This document shows, one piece after another, positions 18,142-25,547 of a stretch of 64,000 bases of DNA (its first letter is position 1; every line of letters starts with the position of its first letter). The position numbers and the translations under genes are program-made. The notes under the pieces were generated by a model. That model did no database searches. It had not been told where the DNA came from and worked only from the letters and a program-made list of their open reading frames with translations. This DNA is from an uncultured Psychrobacter sp. (GTDB lineage Bacteria > Pseudomonadota > Gammaproteobacteria > Pseudomonadales > Moraxellaceae), in NCBI RefSeq assembly GCF_947495825.1, contig NZ_CANMAH010000007.1:1-64000 (forward strand), read 5' to 3'.

Positions 18142-19416
18142 ATGTCGCTTCGCTCTCTTTTTTCTCGGCTTCAATCATCACAAAAAGCTACTCTTGGTGC
18201 TTTTAAAGACAAGCGCCGCCCTGCGCGCCAGACAAACAGTTGGCGATACTATATTGTCTCTTTTTTGGTCGTTCTTAGTCTATTGCTATCAGCATTTTGG
18301 CTACTGATGTTAATTGGATATCAGCTCGGCGCATACAATCCCATAACTTGGCTTGCGTGTGCGTTAGTTATCGGTTTGCTTACATCGCTATTGCTCGTAA
18401 AAATTAAGCCAAAGCTTGCAAGTAAAGTTATTAATAATACGTTTCATCGACCCTTTTCACAAAGCACCATTATTACTTGGCTAGCAGGTCTGTATGCTGC
18501 TGTTTGGTTGCTGGGGTTTGGATGGTTTTTCTCTATTGAAGCCAAGCAAAGCCGCGACTGGATGCCTGAGGTTAGCCACAGAGTCACCTATGAGCGTGAT
18601 GAGACTAACCCTGATTTGATCACTTTTACCAATGTGCGTAATTTTGATTGGCATACTAGCGAGGATGCGACTGAACGCTGGGAGACGCGTACAGTTGATA
18701 TGTCTAAATTGTCCGGTGTCGATGTCACGAACTCTTATTGGATGGGACCGCTGATTGCTCATACCTTAGTCAGTTTTCGCTTCGAAGATGATAGGCCGCT
18801 TGCCTTCTCTTTTGAGATTCGTAAAGAAAATGGCGAATCATTTTCAGCGTTTGCAGGCTTTTTTAGACGTTACGAGCTCAGCCTCATCGCCTCAGAGGAG
18901 CGCGATATTATTTATACTCGTAGCAATGCGCGCGGTGAGCAAGTGTATTTATTGCCTGTTAGTCATTTGCAGCAGTCGGAAGTCAAGTCATTGTTTGAGT
19001 CGTACTTGACCGCGGCTGACGAGCTCAATGCTAAGCCTGCTTGGTATAATACGTTAACCAGTAACTGCACCAATATTATTTTTTATATGGCGCGAATTGT
19101 CAGCGGCGAACGTTTGCCATGGGATTATCGAATTTGGGTATCTGGCTGGTTACCAAACTATCTGTATGATGTCGGTATGCTCGATGCCAACCCAAAGGAT
19201 AGTGGTCAGCCTTGGTCGATGGCTACCTGGTATGAGCGCGCCCATGTTAACCCAAAGGTTAGAGGTTTTGACAATCAGGCCGATTTAGACAATCAGGCCA
19301 ATAGTAGTAAATTTTCAGCTCAGATTCGCCAAGGTATTCCCATACCACCGCTGGCAGATTCGCAAGCCAAAGCTGACGCAAAAGCTAAGTCTGCTGCCAA
19401 GGCTTCTAATGAATAG
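18142..19416 (+). CDS. DUF4105 domain-containing membrane protein
   Basis: A 424-aa protein with about three N-terminal membrane helices (near residues 35-62, 65-85 and 112-133) and a periplasmic DUF4105 (Lnb N-terminal-like) domain. The diagnostic block SNCTNIIFYMARIVSGERLPWDYRIWVSG carries the Asn-Cys-Thr that may form a thiol hydrolase centre. The last 50 residues are polar, with a short repeat (DNQAD, then DNQAN) and an Ala/Lys-rich tail. The cellular role is unknown; a cell-envelope peptidase-like function is a family guess. It is divergent from corC and converges with the YcgN gene. Confidence 0.85.
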   Translation: MSLRSLFSRLQSSQKATLGAFKDKRRPARQTNSWRYYIVSFLVVLSLLLSAFWLLMLIGYQLGAYNPITWLACALVIGLLTSLLLVKIKPKLASKVINNTFHRPFSQSTIITWLAGLYAAVWLLGFGWFFSIEAKQSRDWMPEVSHRVTYERDETNPDLITFTNVRNFDWHTSEDATERWETRTVDMSKLSGVDVTNSYWMGPLIAHTLVSFRFEDDRPLAFSFEIRKENGESFSAFAGFFRRYELSLIASEERDIIYTRSNARGEQVYLLPVSHLQQSEVKSLFESYLTAADELNAKPAWYNTLTSNCTNIIFYMARIVSGERLPWDYRIWVSGWLPNYLYDVGMLDANPKDSGQPWSMATWYERAHVNPKVRGFDNQADLDNQANSSKFSAQIRQGIPIPPLADSQAKADAKAKSAAKASNE

Positions 19417-19461
19417 TGTTTTTAATAGCTAAAGATTTTGACAAACAAGGCGTCAAGACAA

Positions 19462-20016
19462 CTAAGGCGTAACCCAGTTAACCACTCGCGTCTCCATCTC
19501 TTCATCAGAGATACCAATCTCAGAGACGCAGCGCCCTGCTACTCCGACATTGGCCGCGCGCATTTGCTGCTGCGTTACGACGGCATCTTGAGTTAATAAC
19601 AGATGCCAGTCTGGTAGCGATTGACCTTTATGCAAGCGCTTGTACGCGCAGTGCGCTGGCAGCCACATCATATTGGGCAAATTCTCAATCGTCAATTGAA
19701 TACAATCAGGCACGTATTCTTGGCGCGTATCATAATGTCTGCAGTAGCCTGTCGCGCAGTCCATCAGCTGGCAGGTCACATCCGTATACTCGACCAGCTC
19801 TTCCTCATCATCGTCCATATACTTAACTAAACAACAACTGCCACAACCATCACACAATGCTTCCCATTCACTGTGGTTTAATTCATGCAGCTTATATCTG
19901 GTCCAAAACTGTGGACGTAGCGTTGCACTATCGGCCTCGTCGGGCTTTGTACTGGTTGTTTTATCAGATACTTTTTTTGAAAATGAACTTGATGGATCTA
20001 ACAAGTTTGGCCTCAT
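19462..20016 (-). CDS. YcgN family cysteine cluster protein
   Basis: A 184-aa protein of the UPF0260/YcgN family. Conserved cysteines appear as CDGCGSCC (about residues 55-62), then CQLMDCATGYCRHY and VPDC, a Cys pattern of the CxxCxxCC zinc/iron-chelator type. The MMWLPAHCAYKRL and WHLLL segments are also family features. About 30 polar residues precede the domain. No activity is established for the family; metal binding is inferred from the Cys pattern. It converges with the DUF4105 gene with a 45-bp gap and no clear terminator. Confidence 0.92.
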   Translation of the reverse strand: MRPNLLDPSSSFSKKVSDKTTSTKPDEADSATLRPQFWTRYKLHELNHSEWEALCDGCGSCCLVKYMDDDEEELVEYTDVTCQLMDCATGYCRHYDTRQEYVPDCIQLTIENLPNMMWLPAHCAYKRLHKGQSLPDWHLLLTQDAVVTQQQMRAANVGVAGRCVSEIGISDEEMETRVVNWVTP

Positions 20017-20181
20017 GGAGTCATAATAGGGTTTTATAAAGTCACAGTATCATTTTGATAAAGAGCGTTACAGTATTATAGCTGTTTTTGTTGGACGTGG
20101 GCGTTAAGGTAGGACGAGTCAGACGATTGAATACGCACAAACACCTCTAAATAAACTTACAATATAAAAAAGGATAATAAT

Positions 20182-20919
20182 ATGTCCATTCAAACTTATG
20201 AATTAGTCAGCACGACAGACAATGGCGTTGAGCTCATTAGCTATGTTGCAATACCAGAAGATGCTTCTGATACCAACCCAGCGCCTGGCATTATGGTTGC
20301 ACCAGAGTGGTGGGGCGTGGTTGACCATCCTAAGACCATCACCGAAAATTTGGCCAAAGCTGGTTATGCTGCCGTGGCAATGGATGTCTACGGTGAAGGC
20401 AAACTGACTGCAGATGCTGCCATGGCCAATATGTGGATGGAACAAGTGCTTGCAGACCAAGACATGCTGATGGCACGCTGCCGCCTAATCCTCAATGACT
20501 TTAGTAGCCAATTGGCAGTTAATGGCGATAATCTAGGCGCGATTGGTTACTGCTTCGGTGGTAAAGTTGTCCTCGATATGGCGCGCGAGGGTATGCCGTT
20601 GAAGGCTGTTGCTAGCTTCCACGGTAACTTAGCGCCAAAGCAGCCTGCAGATAATAACTTTAGCGCAAAAGTGCTCATCGCTCACGGCGCTGATGATTCT
20701 ATGGTCTCTATGGACGCAGTAGCAGACTTCAAAAAAGAGATGGACAACGCAGGCGCTGACTACACTGTCGACGTTTATGATAACGCCAAACATGGCTTTA
20801 CCAATCCAAATGCAGATGAGCGCGCTGCTAAGAACGATATTGATTTGGGCTACAACGAAAACGCAGCTAAGCAAAGCTGGGAAAATATGCTTGAGCTTAT
20901 GAAAGCAAATTTAGGGTAA
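20182..20919 (+). CDS. Dienelactone hydrolase family protein
   Basis: A 245-aa alpha/beta hydrolase of the DLH family. The catalytic triad is C124 in GYCFGGKVV, Asp in HGADDSM (171/172) and H204 in AKHGFTNP. Length and motifs match single-domain DLH proteins, but there is no catechol-degradation gene nearby, so carboxymethylenebutenolidase activity is uncertain and a general esterase role is possible. AAGGA lies 7 nt upstream of the ATG. A strong terminator follows. Confidence 0.92.
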   Translation: MSIQTYELVSTTDNGVELISYVAIPEDASDTNPAPGIMVAPEWWGVVDHPKTITENLAKAGYAAVAMDVYGEGKLTADAAMANMWMEQVLADQDMLMARCRLILNDFSSQLAVNGDNLGAIGYCFGGKVVLDMAREGMPLKAVASFHGNLAPKQPADNNFSAKVLIAHGADDSMVSMDAVADFKKEMDNAGADYTVDVYDNAKHGFTNPNADERAAKNDIDLGYNENAAKQSWENMLELMKANLG

Positions 20920-20960
20920 TTATTTAACAGTCTCAACTGATTACAGTGATCATAAAATTC

Positions 20961-20996
20961 AAAGCGAAGCATGATATTCATGCTTCGCTTTTTTTG
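20961..20996 (+). terminator. Terminator after the dienelactone hydrolase gene
   Basis: AAGCGAAGCATGA / TCATGCTTCGCTT stem with a 4-nt loop, then a T-run; 40 bp after the stop codon. Confidence 0.9.
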
Positions 20997-21215
20997 TATA
21001 AGAAACCCTTTATTAAGCGTGTAAATTCTTACCTAACCTAGACCTTTTTTAAGACGCACCTTTTGCAATAGTGCGTTTGGACAAATTAAAATAAAACAAG
21101 CAAACGACTTTAGACGCATTCAACCCTTCATTGTGTAGTAAACTTGACCTTATCATAAAAGTAAAAATATATCGTTCTACTTTTGGCACTCCATTTAAAG
21201 AAGGTTGTTATATCA

Positions 21216-22169
21216 ATGAGTAACGCTAGTATCCAGTGGTTCCCCGGGCACATGAACAAAGCCCGTAACGAAATCAAAGAGATTATGCCAGAGATGGATG
21301 TCGTCATCGAAGTCATCGATGCACGCATTCCATACAGTAGCGAAAACCCTATGGTCGCAGCGCTACGTGGACAAAAACCCGTCATCAAAATACTCAATAA
21401 AGCAGACCTCGCCGACCCTGACCAAACGCAAGCGTGGATTGAGTATTTAGAAAGTCATGATCAAGTAAAAGCCATCGCTTTTGATGATAACAAATCCAAC
21501 AACGTACATAAAATTGTCGAGCTGTGTAAGCGGCTAATCCCCAATAAAGTCGGTACGGGACGTCAGATCAAAGTGCTGATCATGGGCATACCAAACGTTG
21601 GTAAATCGACTTTGATTAACAGTTTAGCGGGACGTAGTATCGCTAAAACAGGCGATGAACCTGCCGTGACTAAATCTCAGCAGCTGATCAAAATCGATAA
21701 CGACATCATGCTTTATGATACACCTGGTATGCTCTGGCCAAAAATAGAAAACCCAAATTCAGGCTACCGCTTGGCGGCTACGGGTGGTATTAAAGATACG
21801 GCTTTTGACTTTGCTGATGTGGCAGGTTACACCGCTGAATATTTAATTGAAGCTTATCCTGAGCTGCTTAAAGAACGCTACAAAATTGAAGATCTACCAC
21901 AGACTGATTGGGAGTTTTTCGAAGTTGCTGGCCGTAACCGAGGCCTGTTAAAAAAAGGTGGCATCGTTGATACCTACCGTATGTCGGAGATACTCATCAA
22001 TGAGCTGCGCAGCGGCATATTGGGGCGCATTACTTTAGAGACGCCAAAAATGCGTGAAGCAGAGCTGTTATTGGTAGAAGAGATACGCGCACAGGCTGAA
22101 GCGAAAAAAGAAGCTAAGTTAGAGGAAAAGCGTTTACGTAAAAAGCGTGCGCGGAAGAATCGGAAGTAG
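21216..22169 (+). CDS. ylqF: Ribosome biogenesis GTPase YlqF/RbgA
   Basis: A 317-aa circularly permuted GTPase acting in large ribosomal subunit assembly. Motif order is G4 (LNKADLAD) before G1 (GIPNVGKST) and G3 (DTPGMLWPK), the hallmark of the YlqF family. The protein opens with IQWFPGHMNKA, as expected, and ends in a Lys/Arg-rich tail. I choose the ATG at 21216, preceded by AAAGAAGG; an in-frame TTG at 21183 would add 11 unlikely residues. Monocistronic by context. Confidence 0.95.
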   Translation: MSNASIQWFPGHMNKARNEIKEIMPEMDVVIEVIDARIPYSSENPMVAALRGQKPVIKILNKADLADPDQTQAWIEYLESHDQVKAIAFDDNKSNNVHKIVELCKRLIPNKVGTGRQIKVLIMGIPNVGKSTLINSLAGRSIAKTGDEPAVTKSQQLIKIDNDIMLYDTPGMLWPKIENPNSGYRLAATGGIKDTAFDFADVAGYTAEYLIEAYPELLKERYKIEDLPQTDWEFFEVAGRNRGLLKKGGIVDTYRMSEILINELRSGILGRITLETPKMREAELLLVEEIRAQAEAKKEAKLEEKRLRKKRARKNRK

Positions 22170-22226
22170 TGCTTAAGATTATTTAACAGCGCGCTGGGTT
22201 CATCCTACAAAAATTTGAGTTTATAT

Positions 22227-22892
22227 ATGAATTACGAGCTTAAGTGGTGGTTCCATGAAAATAGATTTTCATTCATTTATTATGGACTTAGTTTGGGTTT
22301 ATTTCTAATTTTAAGAAGTGTTTTTTATAATACTGCATTGTATACAACTCTGTTCTTAACCTTTATCCCACCATTTATTATGTATTTCGTCGCAAAAAAT
22401 GAGTCAGATGTTGGGAAAACAGTTTTTTATACTTGGCTGCTCACTTTACTATTTTTTATAACTATTCTTGTTTTAGTAGTCAAATTTCTTTACATGATGT
22501 TTGTTATAGCGTTGATAGTTGCTCAGGACATTGCATACAAAATAGTGCATTATCTCAAGTTTAGGGAGTTATTCAAAGTTTATGAGTCACACCCTATTAG
22601 CGATTATATTTTATACTCGATTCCCTTTTTAAGTATCGTAGCAATGGCTGCATTCAATTACCCAAGTGATATTATCGAACAAATAAATATAACTTCATTA
22701 AGTGAAATTGTTATTAATAATTTTGAAATTGAAGCATTATCTGATTTAGCCAATGTTGTTCATAAGTATGGTATAGATAACCTTAAATCCTTACGAGAGA
22801 ATATCCTTAAAATTTCTGGTTACGCAGCATTAATAAGCGTTTTGACGTATGGCTTCAAATTCATCAATCCTTTTGAAAACTTTAGTATGTAA
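22227..22892 (+). CDS. Orphan AT-rich membrane protein
   Basis: A 221-aa protein I do not recognise. Hydrophobic segments lie near residues 14-32, 37-53, 62-95, 123-142 and 195-213, suggesting about five membrane helices, with a charged stretch (KFRELFKVYESH) between. Codon use is clearly more AT-rich than in flanking ylqF and mutY, with many ATA, TTA and AAT codons, consistent with acquisition or relaxed constraint. No Shine-Dalgarno is evident; an in-frame TTG lies at 22215. It has no obvious partner gene. Confidence 0.7.
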   Translation: MNYELKWWFHENRFSFIYYGLSLGLFLILRSVFYNTALYTTLFLTFIPPFIMYFVAKNESDVGKTVFYTWLLTLLFFITILVLVVKFLYMMFVIALIVAQDIAYKIVHYLKFRELFKVYESHPISDYILYSIPFLSIVAMAAFNYPSDIIEQINITSLSEIVINNFEIEALSDLANVVHKYGIDNLKSLRENILKISGYAALISVLTYGFKFINPFENFSM

Positions 22893-23034
22893 GCTGCATA
22901 GAGAGCATGGTGCTTTGCTAATAACAGTACAGTATCTAATCATTAATTCTCATAGTAAATCATACAAACCCAACTCATAGAATATGTAGTGGTAAAATAG
23001 AATTAATAACCTCAAGTGATAATTAAAAAATCCT

Positions 23035-24303
23035 ATGACTCAAACAACCGTTAACTCAGAACCCTATTTCAACTATGCATCCAAATCACTAAACACCTTT
23101 GCCCCACGCCTTCTCGATTGGTTTGCCGAAAATGGTCGCCACGATTTACCTTGGCAACAGCATCAAACCGATACGCCCAATCCTTATGTCGTTTGGTTAT
23201 CGGAAGTCATGCTCCAGCAAACACAAGTGACTACTGTACTACCCTATTTTGCGCGTTTTATGGCGTCATTCCCAACGGTGCAAGATTTGGCAGCAGCGGA
23301 TTGGGATACAGTCGCGGAGCATTGGGCGGGTCTAGGCTACTATGCGCGCGCGCGCAATCTGCATAAAGGTGCTAAACAGTTAGTCGACGTAATCGATGAA
23401 ACTGGCGAATTGCCGCAAACCTTGGCAGGTTGGGAAGCGATATCCGGCGTTGGGCCATCGACCGCTGGGGCAATTATGGCGATGGGACTACATCGTTATG
23501 GCGTCATCTGTGATGGTAACGTTAAACGCGTGCTGACACGCTGGGCAGCGATCGATGGCGATATTACCAAATCAGCGACGACTAAAGAGCTGTGGGCATT
23601 GGCTGAGCGTTTAACGCCAAAAGAGAGTTCAGGTTTATTTGCGCAAGCTATGATGGATATGGGCGCAACCTTATGTACGCGTAGCAAACCTGCTTGCTTA
23701 TTGTGTCCACTACAAGATGATTGCTTGGCACATGCACAAGGTCGTGAGACTGAGTATCCTGTTAAGGCGAAAAAACAGCCCAAACCAAGCAAGTTTAGCA
23801 ATGCGCTATTAATTAAAGATGCAGGTGGTAACATCTTATGGCTACAGCGCCCCGATAACGGTATTTGGGGCGGACTGTGGAGTTTGCCTTTGCAGTTTGT
23901 AGAAAAAATTGAAGGCAAAGTGAATAGCAAGACGATTGATAAAAAACAAGTTGCGAACGATGATAAGTTATCAAACGTAGCAAATGATGTCTGTAGTAAT
24001 GAAAGAGTATACGAAGCGGAATTTACCACCGCTGAGCAAATCATTAATGAATGGCTGATGAAAAATGAGCTGGTAGCAAAATCAGTTAGTAATACTTTAC
24101 TGACTGACGCACCGATTAAGCATTCACTGACTCATTTTCATTGGTATTTGACACCGCATCAGCTAACAATTGATTCTACAAAAGTAGTAGCGTTAAATGC
24201 CAAGCTAAATGCTGCCGAAATAGAGTTTAAATGGCTCACAGCGCAGCAAGCTAAGGACAGCTTAGGACTACCGCGCGCAATGGGGAAAATCATAGAAGGT
24301 TAA
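23035..24303 (+). CDS. mutY: Adenine DNA glycosylase
   Basis: A 422-aa repair glycosylase removing A opposite 8-oxoG. The catalytic Glu57 (EVMLQQTQ), the helix-hairpin-helix with GVGPSTAGAI, Asp160 (CDGNVKRV) and the 4Fe-4S cysteines 214, 221, 224 and 230 (C-x6-C-x2-C-x5-C) are all present. The C-terminal Nudix-like 8-oxoG recognition domain starts near residue 255 and is split by a polar insert of roughly 50-60 residues (about 298-350, Lys/Asn/Asp-rich). It converges with tesB with 30 bp between. Confidence 0.96.
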   Translation: MTQTTVNSEPYFNYASKSLNTFAPRLLDWFAENGRHDLPWQQHQTDTPNPYVVWLSEVMLQQTQVTTVLPYFARFMASFPTVQDLAAADWDTVAEHWAGLGYYARARNLHKGAKQLVDVIDETGELPQTLAGWEAISGVGPSTAGAIMAMGLHRYGVICDGNVKRVLTRWAAIDGDITKSATTKELWALAERLTPKESSGLFAQAMMDMGATLCTRSKPACLLCPLQDDCLAHAQGRETEYPVKAKKQPKPSKFSNALLIKDAGGNILWLQRPDNGIWGGLWSLPLQFVEKIEGKVNSKTIDKKQVANDDKLSNVANDVCSNERVYEAEFTTAEQIINEWLMKNELVAKSVSNTLLTDAPIKHSLTHFHWYLTPHQLTIDSTKVVALNAKLNAAEIEFKWLTAQQAKDSLGLPRAMGKIIEG

Positions 24304-24333
24304 AATTTAGGATGGTGCTGCGCTTAAGACTTT

Positions 24334-25236
24334 TTAAGACTTAGGCACGCGCAGACGCATCAAGCCCTCTTGTTGCACAGTAGCAACGAGTTTGCCATCT
24401 TGCCAAAACTGACCATGGTTAAGACCCATCGCATTGGATGTTGTATCGCTCCACATATCATATAACAGCCAATCATTTATATCAAAACTGCGATGAAAGT
24501 GCATTGAATGATCAATGCTAGCCGCTTGTAGGCCACTGGTCATAAAGCTGATGCCATGGGACATAAGCCCCGTTCCCACTAGATAAAAATCAGAAGAAAA
24601 TGCCAATAGCGCTTGTTGAATCGCAACTGGTTGCGAGCCTAATTCACGTATGCGTAACCAGCTGGCTTGTTTGGGTTTGGTTGGCACAGGATTTATAGGG
24701 TCACGCGGTTTGACAGGCTTAATCTCCACATGACGACGACGCATAAAACGAGCTTTGAGCGCATCTGGTACTTTGCCCACATAACTCTCTTTTAGATCTT
24801 GCTCAGTCTGTAAATCTTCAGGTGGTGGATAAACAGGCATGTTTTCTTGATACTCTAAACCCTCTTCCATTGGTGCAAATGAGGCAATCATCGAAAATAT
24901 GACCTGTTCAACAGGCGGCTTACCACGGACTTGTTTATACTGAATCGCCGTCACTTCGCGTGCTGACAAGCTACGGCCGTCACGTAAGCGCCTTACTTGA
25001 TAAATCACTGGTTGATTGATATCACCACCGCGCAAAAAATAACCATGTAGCGAGTGACAAGGCTTATCTGTATTCAATGTATGAGCTGCGGCCATCATAG
25101 CTTGAGCAAGTACTTGCCCGCCAAATATACGCGTACCAACGTAATCATGGCTTTTGCCTTCAAACACATCTGGACTGACTTCGATAAGTGCCACTGTAGC
25201 GAGCAACTCATCAATCAGTTGTGAATAATAGGACAT
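24334..25236 (-). CDS. tesB: Acyl-CoA thioesterase II
   Basis: A 300-aa double-hotdog thioesterase hydrolysing medium and long acyl-CoA. Characteristic segments include GTRIFGGQVLAQAM, HSLHGYFLRGGD, and in the second hotdog ASIDHSMHFHRSFDINDWLLYDM with its catalytic Asp, then NHGQFWQDGKLVATVQQEGLMR with the Gln. I place the start at 25236 (MSYYSQLIDELL), preceded by AAGGAA; the frame stays open another 57 codons upstream but that part does not resemble the family. Confidence 0.95.
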   Translation of the reverse strand: MSYYSQLIDELLATVALIEVSPDVFEGKSHDYVGTRIFGGQVLAQAMMAAAHTLNTDKPCHSLHGYFLRGGDINQPVIYQVRRLRDGRSLSAREVTAIQYKQVRGKPPVEQVIFSMIASFAPMEEGLEYQENMPVYPPPEDLQTEQDLKESYVGKVPDALKARFMRRRHVEIKPVKPRDPINPVPTKPKQASWLRIRELGSQPVAIQQALLAFSSDFYLVGTGLMSHGISFMTSGLQAASIDHSMHFHRSFDINDWLLYDMWSDTTSNAMGLNHGQFWQDGKLVATVQQEGLMRLRVPKS

Positions 25237-25426
25237 GGCAGTAATTTTCCTTGTTTTTGAGCGACCATTACTGGAGAGCAGTGTTAATACGTGAGCGCGT
25301 AAGGGAGCTTGTTTGTCACTTAGAAACAGTGTTTGACTGTAAAATAGAAAACATCTTAACCAATATTGTAGGCTTTGACCAGTTGCCACACGCTTACTCA
25401 CTCGCATTAACTTGACTACTTAGGTT

Positions 25427-25460
25427 AGAGTTTATTTATATGAATATATAAATAAACTCT
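25427..25460. repeat. Perfect 15-bp inverted repeat
   Basis: AGAGTTTATTTATAT (25427-25441) and its exact reverse complement (25446-25460) around GAAT. It lies between the 3' end of rapA and the start of tesB on the minus strand. It is AT-rich and lacks a following T-run, so it may be a terminator-like or processing hairpin, or an operator upstream of tesB. Confidence 0.7.
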
Positions 25461-25547
25461 ACGTCATTGTAATATAAATTATTGAATGAATAATGATGTA
25501 AAAAAAGAGACGCTACTCAATACCTCTTTCGACCATGCTTACGATAG

